From B1 sp964355075 (GTDB taxonomy: Bacteria > Bacteroidota > Bacteroidia > UKL13-3), in NCBI GenBank assembly GCA_964355075.1, contig CAYHCF010000002.1, forward strand, positions 124,001 through 188,000: a stretch of DNA of 64,000 bases, read 5' to 3'. Position numbers and translations under genes: made by a program. Positions 47,274-55,199 of the stretch are shown piece after piece; position 1 is the first letter of the stretch; the number at the start of each line of letters is the position of its first letter. Below the pieces are notes generated by a model that saw only the letters and a list, made by a program, of their open reading frames with translations, was not told where the DNA came from and did no database searches.

Positions 47274-47299
47274 GTGACCCACGGCCTGGCCGGGGTCAC
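47274..47299. other. Strong hairpin in the rplL-rpoB spacer
   Basis: Inverted repeat GTGACCC (47274-47280) with GGGTCAC (47293-47299), extended inward by CGGCC and GGCCG with a one-base bulge. On the minus strand no T run follows, so it is not a complete terminator. In E. coli the same spacer holds a partial attenuator and an RNase III site that set rpoBC expression below that of the ribosomal proteins; a similar job here is inference. Confidence 0.6.
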
Positions 47300-47324
47300 A
47301 TTTTCAAAATTGATTGACTTTGAA

Positions 47325-47699
47325 CTACTTAAGTTCAACCTCAGCTCCCGCCTCAGTAAGTCTGGCTTTCAGGTCTTCAGCAGTTACTTTATCAACGCCT
47401 TCTTTAATGGGCTTTGGAGCACCATCTACCAGTTCTTTAGCTTCTTTCAAACCTAAGCCGGTAATATCCTTCACAATCTTAACAACATTAAGTTTGCTTT
47501 GACCTGCTGCTTTAAGAATTACATCAAAAGATGTTTTTTCAGCCGGAGCTTCAGCAACAGCTGCAGCAGGCGCTGCAACAGCCGCAGCAGCAGCCGCAGG
47601 TTCTATACCATATTCATCTTTCAAAATTTTTGCTAACTCGTTAACTTCTTTTACGGTTAAGTTAACCAATTGATCCGCGAACGCTTTTAAATCTGCCAT
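47325..47699 (-). CDS. rplL: 50S ribosomal protein L7/L12
   Basis: A 124-residue stalk protein. The N-terminal dimerisation helices (DLKAFADQLVNLTVKEVNEL) are joined by an Ala-rich hinge (about 33-52) to the C-terminal factor-binding domain (KTSFDVILKAAGQSKLNVVK, ITGLGLKEAKELVDGAPKPIKEGV). It recruits translational GTPases including the EF-Tu encoded upstream. It follows rplJ by 49 bases in the rplKAJL order. Confidence 0.98.
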   Translation of the reverse strand: MADLKAFADQLVNLTVKEVNELAKILKDEYGIEPAAAAAAVAAPAAAVAEAPAEKTSFDVILKAAGQSKLNVVKIVKDITGLGLKEAKELVDGAPKPIKEGVDKVTAEDLKARLTEAGAEVELK

Positions 47700-47748
47700 T
47701 TTTCTTTAATTTAATTGTTTTTTATATAATTTGAACACTAATTGTTTT

Positions 47749-48270
47749 TTATTCAGGACGCTCAGATAAGGTTTTTACGATTCCGGCTAATTTGCCTCCA
47801 CCCTGTTGCAAACCACTAATCACATTTTGAGCAGGTGATTGCAACAATCCGATAATTTCTCCAATCAATTCGTTTTTCGATTTCAATGCCAACAGCGTAT
47901 CCAACATGTTATCGCCGATAAAAACATCTAAATCAATACAGGCTCCTTTTAAGGCAGGAATTGATGCTTTTTTTCTGAATTCTTTGATTAGCCTTGCAGG
48001 AGCTTTGATATCTTCTGAGAACATCAAGGCGCTATTTCCTTTTAAAGTGGTAGTCAATTCCAGAATATCACGACCTGATTTTTCAAAAGCTTTTTGTATC
48101 AGTGTATTTTTTGCAACCTGCAAAGTGACACCATTCTTAAACAGGATTCTCCTGAAATCATTTGTTTTTTGTGAATTAAGGCTGGATATATCAGCAATAT
48201 AAATATTCTTGTACTGGCTGAACTTTTCGGCCAATGCGTCAATTACTATTTCTTTGTCTTCCTTTTTCAT
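47749..48270 (-). CDS. rplJ: 50S ribosomal protein L10
   Basis: A 173-residue protein that anchors the L7/L12 dimers to the ribosome. It shows the L10 N-terminal block (KKEDKEIVIDALAEKFSQYK, then LRILFKNG-type RRILFKNGVTLQVAKNTL) and the C-terminal helix that binds L7/L12. The gene starts 12 bases after rplA, so there is no room for the separate L10 leader found in E. coli; any autoregulation would have to work through the shared transcript. Confidence 0.97.
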   Translation of the reverse strand: MKKEDKEIVIDALAEKFSQYKNIYIADISSLNSQKTNDFRRILFKNGVTLQVAKNTLIQKAFEKSGRDILELTTTLKGNSALMFSEDIKAPARLIKEFRKKASIPALKGACIDLDVFIGDNMLDTLLALKSKNELIGEIIGLLQSPAQNVISGLQQGGGKLAGIVKTLSERPE

Positions 48271-48282
48271 TTCCTTCTAAGA

Positions 48283-48981
48283 TTAAGTGCCAGGAACAGA
48301 TTTGGTATCAACAGTAATGCCCGGACTCATGGTACTGCTAACGTGAATACTTTTGAAATAGGTACCTTTCGACGAGGATGGTTTTAACTTAGCAAGCGTT
48401 TGAATTAATTCAACTGCATTATCGTATAACTTCTCGGAAGCAAAAGTAGATTTTCCAATAGAGGCATGAATAATACCTGTTTTGTCAACTTTAAAGTCGA
48501 TTTTACCTGCCTTTATTTCTTTAATCGTTTTTCCTATATCCTGTGTAACCGTTCCACTTTTAGGGTTAGGCATCAGGTTTCTCGGACCTAATATTTTTCC
48601 TAATTTCCCAAGCTTGGCCATCACGGCCGGCATGGTAACGATGATATCAATATCAACCCAACCCTGTTCAATTTTTTGGATATAATCATCAAGCCCGGCA
48701 AAATCGGCACCTGCTTCTTTTGCTTCGTCTTCTTTATCAGGCGGAACCAAAGCCAATACCTTAATAACCTTACCTGTACCATGGGGTAATGTTGCCACGC
48801 CACGTACCATTTGATTTGCTTTTTTGGGATCCACACCTAAACGCACATCAATATCAACAGAAGAATCAAATTTGGTATAGGTAATCTCTTTAACCAATTT
48901 AGAGGCTTCCGTTAAAGAATATGATTTGGTAACATCCATCTTTTTCAGCACATCTTTTCTTTTCTTGCTTATCCTTGCCAT
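48283..48981 (-). CDS. rplA: 50S ribosomal protein L1
   Basis: A 232-residue ribosomal protein of the L1 stalk. Family marks are KFDSSVDIDVRLGVDPKKANQ, VRGVATLPHGTGK, the ILGPRNLMPNPKSGTVT block and the C-terminal KGTYFKSIHVSSTMSPGI. The start ATG at 48981 is 11 bases downstream of rplK. In other bacteria L1 represses its own operon by binding an rRNA-like site in the mRNA; no such site was identified here. Confidence 0.98.
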   Translation of the reverse strand: MARISKKRKDVLKKMDVTKSYSLTEASKLVKEITYTKFDSSVDIDVRLGVDPKKANQMVRGVATLPHGTGKVIKVLALVPPDKEDEAKEAGADFAGLDDYIQKIEQGWVDIDIIVTMPAVMAKLGKLGKILGPRNLMPNPKSGTVTQDIGKTIKEIKAGKIDFKVDKTGIIHASIGKSTFASEKLYDNAVELIQTLAKLKPSSSKGTYFKSIHVSSTMSPGITVDTKSVPGT

Positions 48982-48992
48982 TTCTATATATA

Positions 48993-49436
48993 TTAATTTT
49001 TTAATGGATTTTCGCCGGTAATGGTAATGCCCATGCTACGTGCACTTCCGGCAACCATTTTCATTGCAGATTCCACTTTAAAACAGTTCATGTCAACAAT
49101 TTTTTCTTCAGCAATCTTTCTAACCTGATCCCAGGTAACTGTCCCATTCTTCTTGCGGTTAGGCTCATCAGAACCTTTGGCAATGTTTGATGCCTCTAAT
49201 AACTGGGCAGCAACAGGAGGCGTTTTAATTACAAAATCAAAAGTTTTATCCTTATAAACTGAAATCACAACAGGTAAAATTTTACCTGCCTTATCCTGAG
49301 TTCTCGCATTAAATTGCTTACAAAACTCCATGATATTTAACCCTTTTGATCCCAAAGCCGGACCAATTGGAGGAGCTGGATTTGCAGCGCCACCCTTAAC
49401 TTGAAGTTTAATAAAACCGCTTAGTTCTTTTGCCAT
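48993..49436 (-). CDS. rplK: 50S ribosomal protein L11
   Basis: A 147-residue protein of the GTPase-associated centre. It opens with the conserved FIKLQVKGGAANPAPPIGPA and GSKGLNIMEFCKQFN, which forms the thiostrepton-site surface, and ends with the RNA-binding domain (KNGTVTWDQVRKIAEEK, AGSARSMGITI). It lies 52 bases after nusG in the classical nusG-rplK-rplA order. Confidence 0.98.
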   Translation of the reverse strand: MAKELSGFIKLQVKGGAANPAPPIGPALGSKGLNIMEFCKQFNARTQDKAGKILPVVISVYKDKTFDFVIKTPPVAAQLLEASNIAKGSDEPNRKKNGTVTWDQVRKIAEEKIVDMNCFKVESAMKMVAGSARSMGITITGENPLKN

Positions 49437-49488
49437 AACATCTAATTTTTATTCCATCAGCCTTTTTGCTGCTGTATTATTTCTAAAT

Positions 49489-50043
49489 TTAATTTTCTTT
49501 TTCTACCTGACCAAAATTCAACTCTAATGGCGTTCTTCTGCCAAAGATCTTAACCATTACTTTAAGTTTCTTCTTGTCTTCACTCACTTCTTCAATCACA
49601 CCACTGAAACCTGTAAACGGACCATCAATTACTTTTACATTTTCTCCGACAATATAAGGCTCAGCTAATGTTTCTCCTTGTTCTGAAATATTATCTACGT
49701 TGCCAAGTATCCTGTTTACTTCTGAAGGACGCAAGGCAGAAGGATTTATTTTTCCACCCAAGAAACCTACTACCCCGTTTATGGAGGTAATAATATGCCC
49801 GACCTCACCACTTAAATCTGCATTTATAAGAATATATCCAGGCAAATAGGCTTTCTCTTTGCTTGTTTTTTTCCCATTTTTTATCTGATAAACCTTTTCA
49901 GTCGGAATCAAAATCTGAGGCACCTGTATGCTTAAGCCAGCTCTTTCAAGTTCGACTTCCAGCTGTGCTTTCACCTTTTTCTCCTGTCCGGTAACTGCAC
50001 GAACCACATACCACTTAAATTGTTCAGATACTTGTTCTGTCAT
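49489..50043 (-). CDS. nusG: Transcription termination/antitermination factor NusG
   Basis: A 184-residue elongation factor that binds the beta' clamp and couples transcription to translation or Rho. The NGN domain starts FKWYVVRAVTGQEKKVKAQLE and includes KAYLPGYILINADL; the C-terminal KOW domain has VKVIDGPFTGFSGVIEEV (about 130-150) and ends with the LNFGQVEK strand. It is 27 bases downstream of secE. Length and both domains are typical for the general NusG rather than a specialised paralogue. Confidence 0.97.
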   Translation of the reverse strand: MTEQVSEQFKWYVVRAVTGQEKKVKAQLEVELERAGLSIQVPQILIPTEKVYQIKNGKKTSKEKAYLPGYILINADLSGEVGHIITSINGVVGFLGGKINPSALRPSEVNRILGNVDNISEQGETLAEPYIVGENVKVIDGPFTGFSGVIEEVSEDKKKLKVMVKIFGRRTPLELNFGQVEKEN

Positions 50044-50070
50044 AATATTACTTACTCAGGTTGCTTACTA

Positions 50071-50268
50071 CTAGTTCTGAAATAATTGGTAAAAAAAGCC
50101 CAGAGAAGTACTACTTACAATATCAATTAAACCTATTATTAATGCGATCAGCAAAGAAGTAATCATCACAATAATGGTGCTCTCCTGTAAGTCTTCCCAG
50201 GTGGGCCAGGAAACCTTATTCATCAACTCATCATAAGATAGTTTGATATATTCTGTAAACTTATTCAT
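50071..50268 (-). CDS. secE: Preprotein translocase subunit SecE
   Basis: A 65-residue single-spanning subunit of the SecYEG channel. An amphipathic N-terminal helix with the typical DELMNKVSWPTWEDLQEST (conserved Val-Ser-Trp-Pro-Thr) is followed by one membrane helix (IIVMITSLLIALIIGLIDIV). I use the ATG at 50268; an in-frame start 24 bases upstream would run into the tRNA-Trp 3' region. It sits between tRNA-Trp and nusG, as in other Bacteroidota. Confidence 0.95.
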   Translation of the reverse strand: MNKFTEYIKLSYDELMNKVSWPTWEDLQESTIIVMITSLLIALIIGLIDIVSSTSLGFFYQLFQN

Positions 50269-50281
50269 TTCTTTATAGTTG

Positions 50282-50352
50282 CACGGGAACAAGGATTTGA
50301 ACCCTGATCAGCGGTTTTGGAGACCGACATTCTACCATTGAACTATTCCCGT
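50282..50352 (-). tRNA. tRNA-Trp (anticodon CCA)
   Basis: A 71-base cloverleaf on the minus strand. The acceptor pairs ACGGGAA with TTCCCGT perfectly, the D arm is GTTC/GAAT, the anticodon loop is CTCCAAA with CCA at 50318-50320, and the T loop is TTCAAAT. The outermost anticodon-stem pair is a U-C mismatch. CCA is not encoded. It lies between tuf and secE in the same transcript. Confidence 0.95.
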
Positions 50353-50410
50353 ATAGACAATAAATGTTGGCATTTTACCCATACAACACATATTATCTTA
50401 TTCTTTTTTA

Positions 50411-51598
50411 TTATTTAATAATTTCAGTAACCTGGCCGGCACCTACCGTACGACCTCCTTCACGGATGGCAAAACGAAGATTTTTCTCCATAGCAATTGG
50501 AGCGATCAGTTCAACTGTAATTGTAATATTATCTCCCGGCATAACCATTTCAACACCTTCAGGTAACTGGCACTCGCCTGTAACGTCTGTGGTACGGAAA
50601 TAAAACTGAGGGCGATATCTGTTAAAGAATGGAGTATGACGTCCACCTTCATCTTTGCTTAATACATATATTTCAGCTTTAAATTGAGTATGAGGTAATA
50701 CTGAACCAGGCTTGCAAATTACCATTCCTCTGCGGATTTGGTTTTTATCAATACCACGTAACAATAAACCTACATTATCACCGGCTTCACCACGATCAAG
50801 GATTTTGCGGAACATTTCAACACCCGTTACAACTGAGGTTAATTTTTCGGCACCTAAACCAATAATTTCAACACCTTCACTTGAGTTAATAACACCACGC
50901 TCAATACGACCGGTAGCAACGGTACCACGTCCGGTAATAGAGAATACATCTTCAATTGGCATTAAAAATGGAAGTTCAATCAAACGCGGAGGAACCGGAA
51001 TATAGGTATCAACAGCCTCCATTAAGTCAATTATTTTTTGAACCCAAATTGGGTCTCCGTTTAAGCCTCCTAAAGCCGATCCCTGTATAATTGGAATTTC
51101 ATCTCCCGGGAATTCGTATTTATTTAACAAATCACGAATTTCCATCTCAACGATTTCAAGTAATTCAGGGTCATCAACCATATCCACTTTATTCATGAAA
51201 ACAACAATGCGGGGAACACCCACCTGACGAGCCAAAAGAATATGTTCACGCGTTTGTGGCATAGGTCCGTCTGTAGATGCAACCACAAGGATAGCACCAT
51301 CCATTTGAGCGGCACCTGTAACCATGTTTTTAACATAATCCGCGTGACCAGGGCAGTCAACGTGGGCATAATGACGTTTAGCAGTTGAGTACTCAACGTG
51401 TGCAGTATTAATAGTAATACCGCGTAATTTTTCTTCAGGAGCAGAGTCAATTGATTCAAATGAGCGAGCTACTGACAAACCTGCATCTGCTAATACTTTC
51501 GTGATTGCAGCTGTTAAGGTAGTTTTACCATGGTCAACGTGACCAATTGTACCGATGTTAACGTGTGGTTTACTGCGGTCAAATTTTTCTTTAGCCAT
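50411..51598 (-). CDS. tuf: Elongation factor Tu
   Basis: A 395-residue GTPase that delivers aminoacyl-tRNA to the ribosome. G1 is GHVDHGKT (19-26), followed by the switch I region RGITINTAHVEY, G3 DCPGHADYV, and G4 NKVD; domains 2 and 3 (GRGTVATGRIERGVI, TPFFNRYRPQFYFRTTDVT) are complete. It is embedded among tRNA genes: tRNA-Thr(GGU) 47 bases upstream and tRNA-Trp 58 bases downstream, so the mRNA is presumably released by tRNA processing. Confidence 0.98.
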   Translation of the reverse strand: MAKEKFDRSKPHVNIGTIGHVDHGKTTLTAAITKVLADAGLSVARSFESIDSAPEEKLRGITINTAHVEYSTAKRHYAHVDCPGHADYVKNMVTGAAQMDGAILVVASTDGPMPQTREHILLARQVGVPRIVVFMNKVDMVDDPELLEIVEMEIRDLLNKYEFPGDEIPIIQGSALGGLNGDPIWVQKIIDLMEAVDTYIPVPPRLIELPFLMPIEDVFSITGRGTVATGRIERGVINSSEGVEIIGLGAEKLTSVVTGVEMFRKILDRGEAGDNVGLLLRGIDKNQIRRGMVICKPGSVLPHTQFKAEIYVLSKDEGGRHTPFFNRYRPQFYFRTTDVTGECQLPEGVEMVMPGDNITITVELIAPIAMEKNLRFAIREGGRTVGAGQVTEIIK

Positions 51599-51645
51599 TT
51601 TATTTAGTATTTAGTTTTTAGTTAATTAATTTTCTTAGTTACCTG

Positions 51646-51717
<72 letters not shown>

Positions 51718-51775
51718 TTGTTCATCTACCCTAACCTGCATTAAGGTCGATTTTGTTCTGCTTTCTTTTTTTTTC

Positions 51776-51993
51776 GAGCGAGAGACGAGGCTTCTCGTCC
51801 TATGACGAGACGACCTACAGCTTTCACTTTCTATGAGCGAGAGACGAGGCTTCTCGTCCTATGACGAGACGACCTACAGCTTTCACTTTNNNNNNNNNNN
51901 NNNNNNNNNNNNNNNNNNNNNNNNNNNNNNNNNNNNNNNNNNNNNNNNNNNNNNNNNNNNNNNNNNNNNNNNNNNNNNNNNNNNNNNNNCTAT
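51776..51993 (-). repeat. 59-bp tandem repeat array derived from the 3' half of tRNA-Gly, with assembly gap
   Basis: One complete 59-base unit (51776-51834), a second unit complete to its last four bases (51835-51889), then 100 N, then the four bases CTAT that finish a unit, leading straight into the tRNA-Gly 3' end. Apart from the first base block the copies are identical. On the minus strand each unit holds AAGCTGTAGGTCG and GCCTCGTCTCTCGCTCATAG, both identical to tRNA-Gly from its anticodon stem to its trailer, but the T-loop part between them is replaced by a 19-base segment that folds as TCTCGTC-ATAG-GACGAGA. The number of units is unknown; the register fits any whole number missing in the gap. 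Confidence 0.85.
51890..51989. other. Assembly gap (100 N) inside the tRNA-Gly-derived repeat
   Basis: Exactly 100 unknown bases, a placeholder. The repeat register on both sides joins seamlessly with zero or any whole number of 59-base units missing. Confidence 0.95.
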
Positions 51994-51994
51994 G

Positions 51995-52068
51995 AGCGAG
52001 AGACGAGGCTCGAACCCGCGACCTACAGCTTGGAAGGCTGTCGCTCTACCAAACTGAGCTACTCTCGC
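51995..52068 (-). tRNA. tRNA-Gly (anticodon UCC)
   Basis: A 74-base tRNA with perfect acceptor GCGAGAG/CTCTCGC, D arm GCTC/GAGC, anticodon stem ACAGC/GCTGT with loop CTTCCAA, and T loop TTCGAGC. CCA is not encoded. Its 3' half is the source of the tandem repeats that follow it downstream. Confidence 0.95.
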
Positions 52069-52182
52069 ATTTTATCCACCGAATTTATAGTATAGGTGGA
52101 ATTTTTATTAACGCATCATTTCAGATTAATTTGGTGTGAACCTGAAAGTATGTCCCCCTCGCTGAAGCTACGGTGATCAATG

Positions 52183-52263
52183 TGGGGAGAGAAGGATTCG
52201 AACCTTCGAAGCTTTCGCAAAGGATTTACAGTCCTTCCCATTTGTCCACTCTGGTATCTCCCC
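52183..52263 (-). tRNA. tRNA-Tyr (anticodon GUA)
   Basis: An 81-base class II tRNA with acceptor GGGGAGA/TCTCCCC, anticodon stem AAGGA/TCCTT with loop CTGTAAA, the long variable arm expected for Tyr, and T loop TTCGAAT. CCA is not encoded. Confidence 0.95.
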
Positions 52264-52277
52264 AAAAATCAGAGCGA

Positions 52278-52321
52278 AGAGCGGAACGCGCAAAGTGAAT
52301 TTTCACATCGCTCTCCGCTCT
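52278..52321. repeat. Inverted repeat in the tRNA-Thr/tRNA-Tyr spacer
   Basis: AGAGCGGA (52278-52285) and TCCGCTCT (52314-52321) enclose a second short palindrome GTGAA/TTCAC. The whole spacer is made of similar AGAGCG and CTCTCCGC words, unlike other spacers here. It would form a branched hairpin in the tRNA precursor. Confidence 0.5.
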
Positions 52322-52343
52322 CTGCTCTCCGCACTCATTTGAG

Positions 52344-52416
52344 AGCCACTTGCCGGGATCGAACCAGCGACCTACTGATTACAAATCAGTTGCTCTACCA
52401 GCTGAGCTAAAGTGGC
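52344..52416 (-). tRNA. tRNA-Thr (anticodon UGU)
   Basis: A 73-base tRNA, the first in the cluster, with perfect acceptor GCCACTT/AAGTGGC, D arm GCTC/GAGC, anticodon stem ACTGA/TCAGT with loop TTTGTAA, and T loop TTCGATC. CCA is not encoded. Confidence 0.95.
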
Positions 52417-52963
52417 ATATTTTTTCTACAAAATTTGGTTTCACCAAACTCAACGAATCGCGTTAATTATTTATTAATCTCACAAATTTGTCATAATTCA
52501 ATGACAATCTGCGAGTTAATCTGCAAAGAACTTCCTCTACACGGGTCCTTCTTTTTTAAAAGGACTGCAAATGTAGCGTTTTGCAGGATGTTTACAAGTA
52601 GGAAACGAAAATAAATTTAAAGAGAACCTTGAAGCGTAACAGTGCGGCAAAAGTAAATACAAAAACAAGATAGACAAACTTATGTCGGCTTTTTTGATAA
52701 AATTAGTATCTGATTGTTAGGGATTAGCTGTTTTTCAACAAATTAAAATTGACCGATAAGAGAATATGGATTGATTTAGAGGAAAAAACAACCCGTTTTA
52801 TTTGCAATTATGCCTTTTTGATCCAAATCTTTATGAGAAATGAAAAAATACGCATTACTGATCTCTTTACTAAAATAATCGGATGAATGAATCGGGTCAA
52901 ACCCAAAGTGCTATTTTGAGGTATAAGCGGATAGGCCTATATTCGAATATCAATCTAAGAATT
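52417..52963. other. Divergent intergenic region between the tRNA cluster and the M14 gene
   Basis: 547 bases without a gene. The minus-strand promoter of the tRNA-tuf unit is at 52568-52597, giving a leader of about 145 bases. The right part (from 52600) is AT-rich spacer before the M14 carboxypeptidase; the frame open from 52883 is only an upstream extension of that gene. No promoter for the M14 gene was recognised. Confidence 0.6.
52568..52597 (-). promoter_or_regulatory. Promoter of the tRNA-tuf-secE-nusG-rpl-rpo unit
   Basis: On the minus strand TTG (52595-52597), 19 bases, then TACATTTG (52568-52575): a full match to the Bacteroidota TTG/TAnnTTTG consensus at the ideal distance. Transcription would begin near 52561, about 145 bases ahead of tRNA-Thr(UGU). 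No second promoter of this quality was seen between here and rpoC. Confidence 0.75.
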
Positions 52964-54688
52964 ATGTCCCGATTTATTCCGTTCATTTTATTTCTCCAAT
53001 TTTTTTCATATCAGAGTTTGGGTCAGCCCTTTACTGAACACTATCTTAATAATCAAACCCTAACTTATTCTCAGTTAATCAATTCCTATAAACAACTGGA
53101 TGCCCGATCGGATCAAATGAAACTATTATCCTATGGATGGTCTGATGGTGGATTTCCTATTCATATGATGGTGATTAACAGGAATAAAAACTTTAACAAA
53201 CCATCGTTGAACCGCAAAAAAGAAATTGTTGTGTTAATCATGAATGGAATTCACCCGGGCGAAAGTGAAGGGATTGATGCTTCCCTACTCATGATTCAAC
53301 AAATGGCAGCCGGTAAAATTGAAATTCCCTCAAATATAACCATTTGCATGATTCCGGTTTATAATGTTGATGGCATGTTGAACCGAAAAAGGTTTACACG
53401 AACCAATCAAAATGGACCGGAAGAGAAAGGATTCCGTGGAACAGCCTGCAATTATGACCTGAATCGTGATTTTATTAAGGCAGATTCCAGAAATACATTT
53501 GCTTTTTACAGGATCTTTCAGGAGTGGGATCCGGATGTATTTATCGACACCCATACTTCTAATGGCGCTGATTATCAATATATCATGACACTAATCAGTA
53601 CTCAAAAAGAAAAGCTGGGGGGAAAAACAGCTGAATTTCTTTACCAAACCATGAATCCATATTTATACTCCGAAATGGCTAAGAAAAATTTTGAGATGGT
53701 TCCCTATGTTAACGTTTGGGGAAAAGCTCCCGATGAAGAGGGCTATGAAGTTTTTATTGAAACACCCAAATTTTCAACCGGTTTTACCGCTTTGTTCGGA
53801 ACGTTGAGTTTTGTTGCTGAAACCCATATGCTCAAACCCTATCCACAAAGGGTTATAGCTACTTATGAGCTGTTGAATACCATTTTAAATTTTTCGAAAG
53901 CACATGGTAGTGAAATAAGAAATGCGCGCTTAATTGATACAGAAAATTTCAAAAGAAGCCATACTTATGAAAGTAATTATTTTGTAATTCGGGAAAACCC
54001 GGAAAAACTGCCTTTTAAAGGTTTTAATGCCGAAAAACTCAAAAGTATACTGGGTAATTATGAACGTACTTATTATAACCGTGAAAAGCCATTCACCAAA
54101 GAAATAAATTACTATAATTCTTGCAAACCTGCCTTCGTAGTTTCCCTGCCAAGGGCCTATATCGTGCCTCATTGCTGGCAAAAAGTTATTGAACGCTTGA
54201 AGGCAAACCATATTAAATTAAAACAATTTGAACAGGATACTTTGATGGATTTGAGTTATTATTCCATCACAAAATTTGAAAGCAGTGCCCGGCCATATGA
54301 AGGCCACCATGTAAACAACAAAATTGAAGTGGAGAAACGCAAAACAAATATTAAAATACAAAAAGGGGATTACCTTATTTATACCAATCAAACAGGCAAC
54401 CGATATCTGGCAGAAGTACTTGAACCCCAAACAGAAGATGGTTTTTTTGCCTGGAACTTTTTTGACCCGATCCTGAACCAAAAAGAAGGATTCTCTGATT
54501 ATGTTTTTGAGGATGATGCGCTAAAATTACTGGAGTCGGATTCTGTTTTGAAAAGCAAATTCGAAAGCTGGAAACTTGCAAACCCTGAAAAACTGAATAA
54601 TAGCCATGAAGTACTGAATTTTATTTTTACTCATTCACCTTTTTTTGAGACTGAGTACAGGAGGTATCCGGTTTATCGGTTGGAATAG
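52964..54688 (+). CDS. M14 family zinc carboxypeptidase, exported
   Basis: A 574-residue protein with a signal peptide (MSRFIPFILFLQFFSYQSLG) and an N-terminal M14 peptidase domain. The zinc ligands are visible as His and Glu in GIHPGESEG (about residue 95) and His in IDTHTSNG (about 195); NYDLNRDF carries the substrate-carboxylate arginine. The catalytic Glu probably lies in VFIETPKF or FVAETHML (about 250-290). The C-terminal 270 residues are beta-rich and not recognised. The ATG at 52964 is chosen because it begins the signal peptide; 27 more codons are open upstream. Probably periplasmic or surface peptidase, no sorting domain. Ends at a strong terminator. Confidence 0.87.
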   Translation: MSRFIPFILFLQFFSYQSLGQPFTEHYLNNQTLTYSQLINSYKQLDARSDQMKLLSYGWSDGGFPIHMMVINRNKNFNKPSLNRKKEIVVLIMNGIHPGESEGIDASLLMIQQMAAGKIEIPSNITICMIPVYNVDGMLNRKRFTRTNQNGPEEKGFRGTACNYDLNRDFIKADSRNTFAFYRIFQEWDPDVFIDTHTSNGADYQYIMTLISTQKEKLGGKTAEFLYQTMNPYLYSEMAKKNFEMVPYVNVWGKAPDEEGYEVFIETPKFSTGFTALFGTLSFVAETHMLKPYPQRVIATYELLNTILNFSKAHGSEIRNARLIDTENFKRSHTYESNYFVIRENPEKLPFKGFNAEKLKSILGNYERTYYNREKPFTKEINYYNSCKPAFVVSLPRAYIVPHCWQKVIERLKANHIKLKQFEQDTLMDLSYYSITKFESSARPYEGHHVNNKIEVEKRKTNIKIQKGDYLIYTNQTGNRYLAEVLEPQTEDGFFAWNFFDPILNQKEGFSDYVFEDDALKLLESDSVLKSKFESWKLANPEKLNNSHEVLNFIFTHSPFFETEYRRYPVYRLE

Positions 54689-54765
54689 CCGATGCTGGAA
54701 TTCAATGAAAGTTATCGTTTTTACCAAAGCAGGTATTCATAAAAAAAGTTTGTGGTTATAGCTCA

Positions 54766-54809
54766 AACTCCAACAAAAAAGCAGCCTAAGCTGCTTTTTT
54801 GTTGGAGTT
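54766..54809. terminator. Bidirectional terminator between the M14 gene and the hibernation factor
   Basis: A perfect 20-pair inverted repeat (54766-54785 with 54790-54809) around the loop CTAA. It contains A and T tracts on the two sides, so it can end transcription of both convergent genes. Confidence 0.88.
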
Positions 54810-54812
54810 ACA

Positions 54813-55118
54813 TCAGGCTGTTTTCGCAACCAGTTTCTCTTTATATTTTCGGATCTGCGCAATCAATTTTTTTAATACCAGATCAGTGGCCGCTTCAAAA
54901 GTACTGTCCTGTTCTTTGGCAAATAGTTGGTTCCCTGATAAATTAATTTTAATTTCTACTATTTTGTTCTCACGCTCTTTGTCCTTTTCTAACCTCAGGT
55001 AAACATCAGCTTGTTGAACACCTTCAAAAAATGTCTGAGTCTTCTCAACTTTTTGTTTGATAAAGTCGAGCAATTTTTGATCGGCCTTAAAATGAATGGA
55101 TTGGATTTCGATCTTCAT
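54813..55118 (-). CDS. raiA: Ribosome hibernation-promoting factor (HPF/YfiA family)
   Basis: A 101-residue protein of the short S30AE family. It starts MKIEIQSIHFKADQKLLDFI and shows the beta-alpha-beta-beta-beta-alpha pattern with KVEKTQTFFEGVQQADVYLRL and a basic C-terminal helix (ATDLVLKKLIAQIRKYKEKL). It binds the decoding centre of idle ribosomes and promotes inactivation or dimerisation. The long-form dimerisation tail is missing, which is normal in Bacteroidota. It is encoded 81 bases downstream of xerC on the same strand, so the two may be co-transcribed. Confidence 0.93.
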   Translation of the reverse strand: MKIEIQSIHFKADQKLLDFIKQKVEKTQTFFEGVQQADVYLRLEKDKERENKIVEIKINLSGNQLFAKEQDSTFEAATDLVLKKLIAQIRKYKEKLVAKTA

Positions 55119-55199
55119 AATAGATTCACTGTTTATTTGAGTTTCGGCAATTACCTGCTAAATCGCCTCAACTACATAATTATTGGGTAATGCAGGATT

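Noticed and set aside
51776..51993. The repeat array as a CRISPR
   Set aside because: The 59-base units follow each other directly with no unique spacers, they derive from tRNA-Gly, and no cas gene is near.
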